From the NCBI RefSeq assembly GCF_022458985.1, contig NC_061774.1, positions 22,166,697 to 22,230,696 on the forward strand: a stretch of 64,000 bases of DNA, read 5' to 3'. Within the stretch, counting starts at the first letter, position 1. Each line of letters opens with the position of its first letter. The translations under genes were made by a program, and so were the position numbers. Below the pieces are notes generated by a model. It did no database searches, was not told the DNA's origin, and saw only the letters and a list, made by a program, of their open reading frames with translations. This stretch comes from Mugil cephalus (Eukaryota; Chordata; Actinopteri; Mugiliformes; Mugilidae). Positions 32,301 to 44,869 of the stretch are shown here, piece by piece.

Positions 32301-35041
32301 CGTGTGATTTGGACGCACCAGAGCGCCTGTAGACTCCGGAGGTTTAAGACGTCTGGATATTATGCCCCCTCCCCACCTGGACGCATCAGATTCCCCTGTG
32401 CTCATCTTAAAATTCCAACTCTGCTCTCCTCCGCTGTCAATTCCCTCAAAGGCCATGGTATATTTGATATTTGCAATGCGGCCAATGAGCAGGAAGATGC
32501 ATATTCAGCATAAACTTTTAAGAAAACTGTAAAGGATAACTATTTGCACAAAGTACATGAATAAAAGTCTATGTAGCGTCATCTTTGCCACTGCGTTTTT
32601 CCATGGGACTTCCCCTGACTTTCATTTTTTTTTCTTATTTTTTAAATCAAAAGTGGGGGGAAAAAAATGGAAATGAAATCTAATTAAGTTTTGAAGCCGC
32701 CCTGACCTTTCGGCTCAGTCAGAAATCCCATTTACCTTGTGACGTGACCAATAACCAGAGGGGGAGAAAAAAAAAATCCAGACAGTCAATTAGGACAGAC
32801 AAAGGCCTTAAGTGGACGCAACACACTCAGCTGCTCCTCGTACACACACACACACAGACACACACACGCAGAGTAGCAGGGTATGAGTAATCCCTCCTTC
32901 TCTACCCTTTGTAATGGACATACACTAGTTACTACCTACACACACACACCTGCACACACGTTCACAAAGGCTATTAGGGCTCCCTACCTGCTCTCAACTT
33001 CAGGAATGATTGATGGAGCCTTCACTGCAACACACAGGCTGTTTAGTCATACTGATTGCCCTGCATGTGTGTGTGTGCGCGTGTGTGTGCGTGCGCACGT
33101 TTGTGTGGACGTGTTCCATGTGGGTTTCTCTAAACTACACAACAAAAAGGTGGTTGTGTATTTCATTAACGAGTGCTAAAGGAACACGTGTGAATGGGAA
33201 GTTTTTCGAAACTTGCGTTAGACGTTTGTGCGTGTGTGTGTGTGTGCACGTGTGCATTTGTGCTTCTTTGGGAGCCGGATAGCACTTTGGAGTTAAAAGT
33301 TGCAATGTCACATCTGAATGATGACTTGTGGCACTCGGAGAACAGAGACAATGGTAAATAGGAGGAAAAGGGAGATGAAGGGGCAACAAACAGAGAACAA
33401 TGGATTGAGAGAGGTTGTTTTTTTTGTTTTTTTTTATCCCCATCTAACTAATTCGGTCCCAGACCGTAGTAATCCGGCTCCGGCCTATGGTCTTGTGTGT
33501 ATATAGCTCTTTTCTTTACACATCTACCCATTCGTTCACACAAACGCTCACACATTCACACACCAGTGTCACGCGTGGGAAGTGTCTTGGGGTTCAGGAC
33601 ACCTCGGCATATGGTCCGTGCACCACTAACCCTCTGGTTTGTGGACAACTTCGCTCCACCCGGCCACAGCGACCCCTACACCCATCTAGTTCTGGGGAGT
33701 AAAGTGCATGTTGATAAGGGCATTCATAATAGCCGCCCACTCCTCTGCCCACAAAACGCCTCTGAGTTGATGGTACCAGTAAGTTAAAGAACAAAAGTTG
33801 CGCCGGATCAAAATCAGAGGCACTTGACATGAGCAGAAGTTAAAGGCAGCACCACTACCAGAGGAAATGCAAACTAACCGTGTCCGTGGCTGAGGTTACT
33901 TGAGCACAGCTTGCTCCAGCACGAATGAATGGCTCAGATATAGAGAGAAGGTGCGATCAATACCGTATGAATTACAATATTACTGATATTATTATCGATC
34001 TTTTTCTTGGAAAAGATGTCGAGGAATGCCAACTAGTGTGCACTTGTGCAGCGTGTGTACAACATGTTTTGCCAATGTATCAAATAGCCATATGTTCAGC
34101 AGCACATAAGAAAAACAGCCTGCGTCACTTTAGTTCTCTGTCGCTTGGTTTTTGGTGAATTAAATAATTATTTCCATCTGTTTCTCTCTCTCTCTACCTG
34201 GGTGGTGTCTGCAGGCGTCCACAGGGGTCTGACTGACTCGCGGATTGAATAATTCACTCGCTTCAAATGAGATCTCCCTGGCCTTAATGAAGCCATTAAT
34301 GAGACTCCACGGATTCAGACCACTGCCTCACACCCATACCGACGAACTCTTCCGCACACAGTCCCACTGACACACGCGGATGCATGTCACATTAGCATGC
34401 GCGGAGAACGCATGGGGAAGCGCACGCATGATCACACGACAAGCTGCAAAGAAAAAAGCTGGCAATACATGTCAACAAAGACCGGCGTGTGCTCTAACAC
34501 GCATGCACAGACACAAAGGCAAGCTGACACACACACACACATAAACACACACACACTCATGCAGTATGCTAATCACCACCAGGAATGAGCTTGGAGCTAA
34601 ATGGGTCAACATGAAACCACCAAAGTGACTGAGTGGCGGTGTAGGAACACGTTGTTTGAGGATTATATTGGACTCGAATTCACACTCATATCGCTCTTAA
34701 CTAACCACAGAGTACTTTTACTTCATCTGGATCAGAGAAAGTGTTGTCATGTTTTTTTTGTAGAGGCTTTTCACTGATGTTTACCAATTTGCAGTAGATG
34801 CAATCTAGCTAATGGCTCTGTTGGCTTTAGTTTTTAGTTCATTTATAATTTTACACACACAATATCTTTGAGGTCAACAAATAGAATAGAATCAGATTAG
34901 GGGTATTTTCCTCTGGGGATTGTGTTCTTGACATAGTTAAGTTAACTGAAACAATAAATGAACCAAAACCCAAGTAATAGATTTAGTCTAATGACATTAA
35001 CCACAAACCATGATGTTATTGTTTTAAGATTTGCAGTATAT
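26392..35041. other. long non-coding stretch, several microsatellites
   Basis: No exon or RNA gene recognised. The longest open frame of the window (26560-27033, + strand, 157 codons) lies here. Its product has no repeated motif, membrane segment or family signature that I recognise, so I do not call it a gene. (AC)n and (GT)n patches lie at 32841-32866, 33066-33102, 33231-33252 and 34519-34554. The segment about 34205-34330 looks like unique, possibly conserved sequence. Confidence 0.45.
33060..33255. repeat. (GT)n/(GC)-rich microsatellite patches
   Basis: Two impure GT-rich runs at about 33066-33102 and 33231-33252. They generate the Cys/Val-rich reading frames here. Confidence 0.8.
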
Positions 35042-35455
35042 CGGGGCTGTCAATCAATGATTAAAATAGCCACAAATATATATTAATTGTACGATTAAAA
35101 TGTGTTGGAAGGGACTCAACATATGTAGCCTTTTCTATGTAAAGCTAAGTCATTGTTATGGCAACAGTGCAACACAATAACTAATACTGTCCAGAATATT
35201 CTCTACAATACCCTCTCAAATAATCTCAAGGTAGTACATGCGCCAAAAACATGCTATATCTACGTTTGCTTTCGGATGCCAAGGATCGAGTTTGTGCTCG
35301 GGTTTCGGGTCGAGTACATTTCTGTTGGTGGCAATAACAACAGGGGATTCTTTCTTGTTGTCAGAAAAGCCACCCTGTGGGGCTTCTGCATCACTTCCTG
35401 ATTTCCCAGACAACAGCGTATTAAACGGAATTAATGAGTTCACTTGACAGCCCTA
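35042..35455. mobile_element. hAT-like element with GGGCTGTCAA ends
   Basis: The left end GGGGCTGTCAA and the right end TTGACAGCCCTA are inverted repeats, followed inward by 'gattaaaa' and, at the right, 'ggaattaatgag', as in a fish element family with these ends. About 414 bp. I could not find a clean 8-bp target duplication, so the exact borders are uncertain. No transposase. Confidence 0.7.
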
Positions 35456-37608
35456 GAATAAATAATGCATATGATGTACAGTGTGCATGTGTACAATATG
35501 TGGTTGTGTGTGTATTTTGTCCGTTCTCTGCACTGAACCGTGAGCGAAGGCTGATTCAGTCTGTCTTGCAACATACTGGAGCAAGGAAACGAAAGCCACA
35601 AAAGGAGCCAAACTGAAACTGATCAGAGCAACATTATCAAGTGTCTTTCACCACATGCATGTTCTTTTTGCAGAAACGGATCGATAGAAGTAATGACAGG
35701 GAAACTGAACAACAGTGAATTGATCACACTAACAAGTGCTGCCTTTGTAGTCTAAGACTTTTGTTTGAGTCTTTTGTGTTGTAATCTTTTCCAAAAGCCA
35801 CAACAATTAAACCCCCCCAAATTTTGTGTGCAACCACCAGTGGATACATGTTTGTGACCCGTTTTTAAGTAATCTGATGTTTAGTCGGATCAGAATCTAC
35901 TAAGAAACAAACTGACACATTATTGGTTTTGGCCTTTTTCTCGAGATCCGTTGATAATTGAGACAAAATTTAAGAATCAGCCACTGCCGAAAGGCTTCCC
36001 AAGGCCATGTGGATTGTTGTATCCATGCAGTATGGGCTGCTTCATATTTAGCATTTTACAAGTTTAGTATCATGATTTGTATTTCAAGCACATCTTGCAG
36101 AATCTTTCTCTCCTCGACTGTATCATTGTAAATTAAGACTGTTGTCTGATGCAAACATTTTCATACATCAGAAGTGGAACTAATAAATTGAAAAGAATAA
36201 ATCCTGATTTTGGGAACACACTCATTTGCTGATGCAATCAATACCACCGCCATGTGTGTACAGTGGATGAATAAACGCACATAACATTCTTCCGGATTAT
36301 CTGCGGTGCACAGTTCTATCACCTTTATTTGCTCTGCTTTCATTTGTATCCCGCTCACTGACGTATTTGCTGCCTCAGAAACGCAATCTCCCCACAGAGA
36401 TATATTTATTTATGAAACGTAATCTAATAACCAGGGTCATTACTTTGAATCTCGTCCTTGAGTGTTTGTTGCGAGTTGCCTCCTTTCTCGAAGAGTTTCA
36501 TTCATGCATGCGCTACAGCAGCATCTCATCAAATGTAATGTGAACCCTGCTTTCTCCCGGCTCCGCGCTTTCTTCTTTCGTCCACTATTCTCATGCAGAA
36601 CAAACTTTTCCATTTACCGGAGCAAGGTTACAGCTCTACCTTTCATGTGATAAGAAAACAGTAAATCACGTGTAATGATGGAAGCCTCTGGTGCACAATG
36701 CAGCTGAGAATGGTACACAGTTGTCATTTCTCCCAGGTCCCAGGTCAAAGGAAAAAAGCTCACCCACAAAAAAAATAAAAAACTCAGCCATGGGCTGTAC
36801 TTGTTGTAGTATTGTTTGAAAAGTTGGTTACTGCGTCTTGCGTCAATGATGACTGCAATGGATATTTTTACATCCTACATTTCCGACCTTTTGACACGTT
36901 TTTAATAACTCTCTGAAACTTGTATTAGCAGGATCGCTGTGCGGTTTTGTTGCTTTTTCTTTGTCTCAGTCTCCTGAGAAAAGAAAAAAAGAGATACAGT
37001 ACGTAGGGAATCAATAGCTCATCCTGTCTCTGACCTTGTAGTAGCTAATATGTAGATCACGCCACGTACAACAATACCTCGTGTGCTCATTGACAGTTTG
37101 TGTAGTTCATGATGTGGCTATTTTGTAATTGAATGTGCAGTGATACTGTTCTAATATTATTAAAAATATTTTTTACGTTTGAAGTGGCCCCTTCTTTGTC
37201 AAGGTGAAACAGTCCAATTACAGCATCTGTCTTTTTATAAAGATGGTACTGCAGGATATTAAATAACTCCAACTTCGTAGAGAAATAAAAACTCTGTTGG
37301 GCAGCTAACAGTCCAGACTTCACACAAACACATTCCAGAAAGATACAGAGCATGGATTCAGTATGGTGCTGTTGTTCCCTGTGGAAATATTTCAGACGGG
37401 GAACATGAGAACTTAGGAGCATAATAAACAGGATTACAGGTGTTTAAGCAATGTTGCCAGATCGGGTGGTTACCTGCCCAGTTGGGCAGTTTTGAGTTTT
37501 ATTTTGTGGATAGAAGAACAGTTGGGCAGGTGATGTAATTAGATGTGAGTGGCTGTGATATGGTTGGCTGCTGTAGTTTATTGCTGGAAGATTTCTATGT
37601 TTAGAAAT
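35456..37608. other. non-coding, no gene seen
   Basis: Mixed AT-rich sequence. No motif recognised. Confidence 0.5.
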
Positions 37609-37682
37609 AGGCATCCCCACGAATGTCAGGTCCAAAGGTTTCCCAGTAGGACACTGAAATGTCACAAGATGGTCAATGTGGT
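37609..37682 (-). mobile_element. Tc1/mariner fragment
   Basis: Contains 'aatgtcaggtccaaaggttt', 'cccagtaggacac' and 'acaagatggtcaatgtgg', closely resembling the internal junction and inner right part of the Tc1-like element at 24079-24113. It retains slightly more transposase-derived sequence than that copy and has no terminal repeats. Confidence 0.65.
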
Positions 37683-37914
37683 TTTAATCCAGCTAGTTTG
37701 GGAAGATATCTTGAACAGATTGTATCTGGGCTTCAGGGGAACCCCCCACAAGCGGAAAACATACTGGAGTAAATGAACAGTCACGATTTCTTTCTCTATC
37801 TTACATTAGGCTACGCATCAGTGCTCAGATCCACGTGTAATGAACCATAACATGTCTACCTATCTATGATGTTTGTGGATGTCTGATGTTTTCCACCTTT
37901 TTCCATCCTTCTCT

Positions 37915-37918
<4 letters not shown>

Positions 37919-37967
<49 letters not shown>
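37919..37967. repeat. (AC)n microsatellite
   Basis: About 24 uninterrupted AC units, followed by imperfect AC repeats to about 38001. Confidence 0.95.
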
Positions 37968-37969
<2 letters not shown>

Positions 37970-40157
37970 CACACAAACACACACACGCACACAAACACAC
38001 ACTGGAAAGTTCACCACATTAGTTTCATTGTATTCCATTTCACTTAAACAAACATATATGCAAATCAAAGTTAAATATACAGAAAATAAATGATGTGATT
38101 CTTTGTTTGTTCTGCTCGGTTGAGTTTGCTTCTGTTGGGTGTTTTTGACTGTTTGGGATATTATGCAAATTGAAGCTCACAGCTGTAGATGCAATAACAC
38201 TGAAGCCTTTGTCAGAATCAATTCCACCTCGCCGTTCACCTTGTTAAAGTGGGCGTCTTTGCTTGGATTGTAGGCGAGCCAAAACAATCAGAGGAGCTGA
38301 TTCCTTGTATGTTGTACAGGTGCTGCAGTGCTCGAATGGCTGGATGCTGAGCCAAACACATGTCATGGATTGTTATGCAGAAAACAGAACGTTTTACAGC
38401 CTAAGTCACGACTACATCAAGGCGGTTAGCAGGAGGCAAGGACCACAGAGGCTACTGTTATCAACATGTTATCTTGTGTCGTAGGGGGACAGAAGTGGAA
38501 GTGTACAGTTAATAGCTCCAAATTTCAAGTTTTATCACTTTGTCAGAATGACCCGAAAAAACTGTAAACAGAACACTTCAAAATGCTTTTGTGTGACTTC
38601 ACAAAATAGCATTTGCTAGCTCCCACCAAAATGTTAGCCAACATTAGAATGATGAGCTACGCTGATAATTTGATAGTAAGCTTGACTTACTTCATATTTT
38701 GCTTTTTTGTTAGCCTCTTAGCCATCGTCCTCTGTAATACCTTCATTAGCCTAGCATAGCATTAGCATATATAACATATATGACATTAAATTTATGTTTG
38801 ACGGATACCATGTGTAAGTAACTTACCCGGTCGTTTGTCAGGACGTAGCCATTGGTTTGGTTCACAGTAACGCAAGTCTGACACAGGTAAGTTTTTCAGC
38901 CTTGCCACTAGTTAGGCAGAACTTCAGCCATCACGACACAAAACTCATTTGTTAAACCTTTGTGAGTTAAGCCTTGTTCATGACTTTTCTCTGGTTTCTC
39001 TATGTGTCTTTCACGGTTGTCAAAAACATGCAGACAGAAGCTGTTAGTCCTCAGGTAATGTCATGTCAATGTTAACAAGATGAGGCAAAACATTTGACCT
39101 CCTGATGTCGTTGGCTTCATGCTGATTGTCTGCACAGAATAGCATGGCAAGTAAACAAGTGCATACTGACATGTTTCAGTCTGGAAGACTTGTACATATA
39201 ACATGAATATAAATGTTTAATAGCAGTATACGGATGGAAAAACCCTTCAGTATAGTTTTTTAAGGAGTACCTAGTTATAATACAGTATATCCAAGTGCAC
39301 TTTTTGTGTAATTTGTGGCTACTATTTGTTTGATATACGTATTATTAACAAAGAAATTATTAAATTAGCAGTTGGTCCATATAGTTTATTTTATTAACAT
39401 TCAGCACTCAAGGTTTTCTGAGAGTGGTTTTATTGCATGCTCAGTGAAACCCTGCTGCGAAGGTTGAAACTCACTAAAACTTCTGAGAATCATCTGCAGA
39501 GTCTTCACGTTCTGACTCTCTACCAGTTTGAACAATAAATCTATAACATGATTTCAGCCCGTCCAAAATTCAGTTGCCAGGCTTTTATCCAGAACCAGGA
39601 AAAGGAATCATATCACTCGGGTTTAGAGCAGGTCTCCACAGGCTCCCAGTACTTTAACATATTTTTATGTTTTCTGGTTTTAATGTAGTTTTAAATGAGA
39701 GTAACAGTATTTTTGAGTGTTTCATTGTTTTTTTTATTATGTGCATGTTCTTAAAATTGCATGTTATCATGAAGCACAACATACAGTGTAAGAACGGCAG
39801 ATTGGCCACATCTGAACCTACGACCTTAGACTTATATTGAACAAAGTTTAAAGAAGTCTTCCACCACGTTTACATACTAAAATCTGATTATATGTGCTGG
39901 TGGAACTACTGATATGTGAAACAGGTTGTATAAAGCCAGAGGGAGTTGTGTTCAGTCAGATAAATTGCCACAAGGTCACAGAGTTAGGCTGAAAGCTTTA
40001 ATTATATATATACTTTATACAACATATACCGTAAATGTAGGTAGATACCTAGTAGGTTAGTTGGTACATGTTTTAAATAATGACGTCAGTTGGAGTTCTA
40101 ATAATAATAGTTATAGTGGTGCTTCATTTAAGTCTAGTTAGTATGTTCAAGTACGTT

Positions 40158-40320
40158 GTGATCTCATCTCATTATTTCCGCTGAATAACATCAAGGAGAT
40201 TCATTCGGTATGAATTTGCCTCGTAATCGTATTTTCTGATACATTTATGCAGTCATTAAATCACTGAACCTGCGCGAGACGCTTTACGAGAGAGCATAAA
40301 GCTCATAACTCCGCTGTTAA
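40158..40320 (+). repeat. direct repeat copy 1 (partner at 42030)
   Basis: Shares with 42030-42195, in the same orientation, 'gtgatctcatctc', 'aataacatcaag', 'tttgcct', 'attttctga' and 'catttat' blocks in the same order and spacing, then a weaker 'aaagctc' match. Identity fades at both ends. Element type unknown. Confidence 0.7.
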
Positions 40321-41639
40321 CGCTGAAGAAACGCTTCACACTTGCTTTTCCTCGACTTGTCATTTACAGTCGTGGGGAAGTAACACCCTTTCACTGAACT
40401 GAGAAGCTAATTAGATGTAGCCTTCCCTAAGAAAAGCGTTTTTCTAAAGTTTTGCTGTCAATTTGCGGAATTGTTGAGTTTAAAACACCTGTTGTTGGGT
40501 TATTATTCTATAGCACTTAGTCTGATTATTTCTTAACTTGGCAAAAACATTTATTTGACATGGTGTCTACAATAAACTATGACTTTACCATTGTCTGCTA
40601 TAAAACAGGCTTTTGCAGGGTGCGAGGCACAAAATAGGCACTCACACAAGACTTCATTTAAATATTTCAGATTTTTATAAAAAGCATTGATCGTTTCTAA
40701 ATTCACGACGTTTGTTAACCGAGTGCACAATAGAATATGCAGGATACGCGTAATATGCATGATCAGCATTTCATTACTAATATGATTACGTTCACACGAT
40801 TGATTTGGCTTTAATATCTTAAGCTGCTCTTTCATTTTGCTCAGTGTGGTAATCAAGAGCATTCCGGCACAGTGTGTCTTTCTCCGGCAGATTTTCGCAT
40901 CCCGGGTGCCAGCCATCCCATTGTTGTACAGAGTCTCTATGACGGAAGCAGCCAAGTCGAGGGGATAATCTTCTCAAGCCCCTTTCCCTTTCTGACACTG
41001 ACACACAGCACAGTCGGAAAAACAGATGACTCCACACACACACGGGCGGCTCCAGCATGTGCTTAAGCAAACTCCTCTACGTCCTCCTGTGTTCATGTCA
41101 ACAAGAGTGGATATTTCGTTTTACCGTCTGGGGGGTATAACAAATGGAAAGATTTGCTCAAGAGCTAGTCCTGGAGGGGAAAGTGAATTTGCTGCCACAA
41201 GCACTGGTGTGTTACTTACAGTGTACAGTGCCACTTAGCTAATAGTTTTTGCACCATTGAGAATTTTCAAAAACGTAAATATCACATATCTGTGAGGTGC
41301 ACAAGTGAATGCACCTTCAGGATTATAAATGGATTTCAGGGCCCCGTCTCATGATGTGTGGATTGATAATGAAATATCGAACTAAACGACTGAGTTGTGG
41401 TTTAGTCTGACTTGTTTCACACCACTTTCACATATTTTGTATGACTGCGTCCTCTGGCTTTTCTTTTGTTGTATTAGCTCGGTGAAATGAGGCCATTACC
41501 TCAATATACTTCCAAATTTAAAATAAATTAAAAAAAATAATTATGATGTCCTGTGTTCTTTATGAAACTATGATTTGAAATACCCTATTTTTTAAAAAAA
41601 ATTATTTCTTTACTTTTACCAGACACGTCCGGTGTATTT

Positions 41640-41745
41640 GCACAAAGTATCAGATCGGTATCGCTGATACCAGCCTGAATTTCACACAGTATCTGATCAG
41701 AAAAGGAAATTGGTGGTATCGAACATCACCAGCCCAATCAGAATC
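41640..41745. repeat. DNA-transposon-like fragment
   Basis: Sequence such as 'gtatcagatcggtatcgc', 'tgataccagcctgaat' and 'ggtggtatcgaacatc' resembles the end of a fish hAT-like family. Only one end is seen, so it is a fragment. Confidence 0.45.
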
Positions 41746-42029
41746 CATCTGTTCACAATCAATATAATGAGACTCGGGTGTCATTCGGGGCTCTGTAAGA
41801 GGCATCTAGTCTGAAAAAAATCTGTTTGTATTCATATTTATGTAAAAAAAAAAAACACTTCTAAAAGGATAACTAATAAATATCTGAAGCTACTTAGTAA
41901 ATTCGGTTTATGTCAGAAATATTTAAATGATTTAAATAATTGTATTTATCACAATAATTATACTTAATGCCCATTTTGTATGGTCAACCAGCAACTGGAA
42001 ATTGTGGTTGTTATAACAAGGAGTATTCT

Positions 42030-42195
42030 GTGATCTCATCTCGTAGCATCTCTGTTAAATAACATCAAGCAGATGGTGTCAGTATGAGTTTGCCTCATAA
42101 TCATATTTTCTGACACATTTATATAGTCATGAAATCACTGGTGATTTTCGGTCCTGCCCAAGCTGCATTACAAAAGCTTCAAGCTCAAAACACAG
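42030..42195 (+). repeat. direct repeat copy 2 (partner at 40158)
   Basis: Diverged second copy about 1.87 kb downstream of the first. Confidence 0.7.
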
Positions 42196-43271
42196 TTGCG
42201 TACGTCATCTCATACATATCTCAGCATGTAAATTTGCTTTTTAATGATAATATAAGAGTAATGTGTTCTGTTCTGGTCTTTGTCTAGTTCCCTGGCCAGC
42301 TTACCATCCCTTTCAGTGTCTTATTTTATGGTTCCCTGGCAGGCCCTTTAAGTCATGCTGAAATGGAGCAGATTGACTTAGTGAAAATCTTATTAAAACC
42401 TCTTCATCCTAATTCAGTAATGTGCTTAAGGCTTCTGCCGTCCATTGTGTCAAACTGTGCTGTCAATCATCGGCGCCATCTGAAAGCATGACTGGCACGC
42501 CAATCCATCCACTCCTACAGTAACTGTCATACGTCCATTCATCAGAAACCAAGTCTGGCATGCTGCAGAAAGACACATCCACACACAAACCCTCAAAACC
42601 GCGCTCATTGAAATGAACCAGAGTGTTGTATTGACTGGAGAAAGAGTAACTTAATGCTGCAACATGAAGAAAATCATGTAAGGTGGCCGCAAAAATAAAC
42701 TAATATCAGCTCTGGGGCAGCTGTTGTGTAGCTGAGCTCTGACTTCCCTCAACATGAGGCATCTATTTACCATAAATGAAGTTAAATATTAATATTATTT
42801 TTACAATAAAATCTAATGTTACATGTGGAGACTCTATAAATGTGATGTAATTAACCTGCCTGCTTACTAGAAAGTTAAGAAACAGTTTGAATCCATACAA
42901 ATACAAACAATTATTTAGCTGTGTGTTGTTAATGAAAGCATTCGATCTTCAGCAGATTAACAATTCATGTGGAAAAATTAATTATTTCGCCACCTTGTCT
43001 CATATGAAATTTGCATTTAGACTGACGTAGAAGGAGGTAGCTAGTGATGTATAGTAATGTATGGTATTCATAGCATCTGCTTTGTATACATAGCCATTAT
43101 GCCTTAAGAGAAGTCACTATTTCCTATCTAGAAGATTGTGCCCAGACAGACTCTATTACATTGTTCTTTCTTCATAAGCATGCAATTTTAGCTCCATTGT
43201 TTTTTCAAAGTAACGGAAAATAGTTCCATGATCCATAATTTTTCACAAAAACGTTAAAACTCCACATTCAG

Positions 43272-43343
43272 AGCAGAGTGGCGCAGCGGAAGCGTGCTGG
43301 GCCCATAACCCAGAGGTCGATGGATCGAAACCATCCTCTGCTA
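43272..43343 (+). tRNA. tRNA-iMet-CAT: initiator tRNA-Met (CAT), consensus copy
   Basis: Identical to the reference copy at 2518. The nearest terminator is a T14 run at 43383-43396, giving an unusually long trailer of about 40 nt. Confidence 0.96.
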
Positions 43344-43625
43344 CATGTTAACTTTGCTTCTAAGGCAGGTGACCGAAGGTTGTTTTTTTTTTTTTTAAAG
43401 TTCTTATGATGTGGCAGTGGTGCTCATCAAATCAGAAACAACTGCTGTTTTGTCACTGAGCTTCCCAGTTAAGAACTCATTGGGTGGGAAGCATCATCGC
43501 TAGATAGCCAGATTAAATTTCAGATTTTCATGGCTGTAGGTATATGAAAATCTGATCTTCTAGGTAGTGGGGCCTACATATAGTACCATGTAGCTTGTGT
43601 ACAGTTTTAGCCAAGCTTGAACATG

Positions 43626-43697
43626 AGCAGAGTGGCGCAGTGGAAGCGTGCTGGGCCCATAACCCAGAGGTCGATGGATCGAAACCATCCTCTGCTA
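43626..43697 (+). tRNA. tRNA-iMet-CAT: initiator tRNA-Met (CAT), variant C16T
   Basis: Single D-loop change C16T, expected to be neutral. First TTTT at 43738-43741. Confidence 0.94.
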
Positions 43698-43810
43698 TCG
43701 GTATTTGTTTATGGCTTCAGACAAATGAGAAACTTAATTTTCTTTGTTTTTATTGTCGCAACAACACACTGTCTTGATGAAAATTTTGCATCCAAAACTC
43801 ACCAAAAAAG

Positions 43811-43882
43811 AGCAGAGTGGCGCAGCGGAAGCGTGCTGGGCCCATAACCCAGAGGTCGATGGATCGAAACCATCCTCTGCTA
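43811..43882 (+). tRNA. tRNA-iMet-CAT: initiator tRNA-Met (CAT), consensus copy
   Basis: Identical to the reference copy. TTTT at 43899-43902. First half of a 198-bp tandem duplication (43811-44008 and 44009-44206). Confidence 0.97.
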
Positions 43883-44008
43883 GACGCAGCTATGTATATT
43901 TTGAGCGACAGGAGCACTCTTAGCTTGGGTGGCTCCTCTCTTTGGTTCTCAAGTCTCCACAACAAGCTGTCTTGATGAAAATTTCACACCCTAAAATCAC
44001 CAAACAAA

Positions 44009-44080
44009 AGCAGAGTGGCGCAGCGGAAGCGTGCTGGGCCCATAACCCAGAAGTCCATGGATCGAAACCATCCTCTGCTA
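44009..44080 (+). tRNA. tRNA-iMet-CAT: initiator tRNA-Met (CAT), variant G44A+G48C
   Basis: G48C breaks the outer T-stem pair 48:64, and G44A changes the variable loop. The spacer is identical to that of the 43811 copy, with TTTT at 44097-44100. Likely impaired. Confidence 0.85.
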
Positions 44081-44206
44081 GACGCAGCTATGTATATTTT
44101 GAGCGACAGGAGCACTCTTAGCTTGGGTGGCTCCTCTCTTTGGTTCTCAAGTCTCCACAACAAGCTGTCTTGATGAAAATTTCACACCCTAAAATCACCA
44201 AACAAA

Positions 44207-44278
44207 AGCAGAGTGGCGCAGCGGAAGCGTGCTGGGCCCATAACCCAGAGGTCGATGGATCGAAGCCATCCTCTGCTA
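44207..44278 (+). tRNA. tRNA-iMet-CAT: initiator tRNA-Met (CAT), variant A59G
   Basis: A59G (standard A60) loses one of the T-loop initiator marks. B-like spacer without nearby TTTT. Confidence 0.86.
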
Positions 44279-44404
44279 TTGGTAGCTCTGTATAGTTTGA
44301 GCAACAGGGACAGCTTTAGCATGGGTGGCTGCTATCGTTGTTCCTCTAGTCACCACAACTCGGTGTCTTGATGAAAATTTCACACCCTAAAATCACCAAA
44401 CAAG

Positions 44405-44476
44405 AGCAGAGTGGCGCAGCAGAAGCGTGCTGGGCCCATAACCCAGAGGTCGATGGATCGAAACCATCCTCTGCTA
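44405..44476 (+). tRNA. tRNA-iMet-CAT: initiator tRNA-Met (CAT), variant G17A
   Basis: G17A (standard G18) removes the D-loop partner of position 55. A spacer very similar to those after 2518 and 2918, TTTT at 44494-44497. Confidence 0.86.
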
Positions 44477-44621
44477 TCGGTGTTCCTGTTTAGTTTTAGC
44501 TAAATGGGAAACTTTGCCTCAACTGTCTTAACCTACTGTAGATGGCTTCTTTCTTTGTTTCTCTAGTCTCCACAACTAGTTGTCTTGATGAAAATTTCAC
44601 ACCCTAAAATCCCCAAAAAAG

Positions 44622-44693
44622 AGCAGAGTGGTGCAGCAGAAGCGTGCTGGGCCCATAACCCAGAGGTCGATGGATTGAAACCATCCTCTGCTA
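44622..44693 (+). tRNA. tRNA-iMet-CAT: initiator tRNA-Met (CAT), variant C11T+G17A+C55T
   Basis: C11T gives a U:G D-stem pair, and G17A and C55T both disrupt D-loop/T-loop contacts and promoter boxes. TTTT at 44711-44714. Probably a pseudogene. Confidence 0.75.
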
Positions 44694-44845
44694 GATGTAT
44701 CTTTCTAGAGTTTTAGCCAAATTATAAACATTTCCTTGACCGAGATGCCTTCTCCCTTTAGTTCTCCAATTTTCACAACATGCTGTTGTGATGATCAGTC
44801 CACTCCCTAAAAATCCCTAACCCCAAGCTAGAAGTCAGTGGTATT

Positions 44846-44869
44846 AGTGTTTAAATCCCACCACTGCCA
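44846..44869 (+). pseudogene. 3'-end relic of tRNA-Leu
   Basis: 'tttaaatcccaccactgcca' corresponds to the T arm, acceptor 3' strand (CACTGCC) and discriminator A of a vertebrate tRNA-Leu, with the B-box TTCGA decayed to TTAAA. The acceptor strand can pair with the GGTAGTG 5' strand of the relic at 47048 (one U:G), so both may come from the same gene type. Confidence 0.65.

Larger units (their letters stand above)
37683..43271. other. non-coding; microsatellite and a duplicated segment
   Basis: No gene recognised. Holds (AC)n at 37919-37967, a direct repeat pair at 40158 and 42030, and a DNA-transposon-like fragment at about 41640-41745. Confidence 0.45.

Noticed and set aside
40551-40955. 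134-codon minus-strand frame
   Set aside because: No recognisable motif; AT-rich intergenic context; no neighbouring exon evidence.
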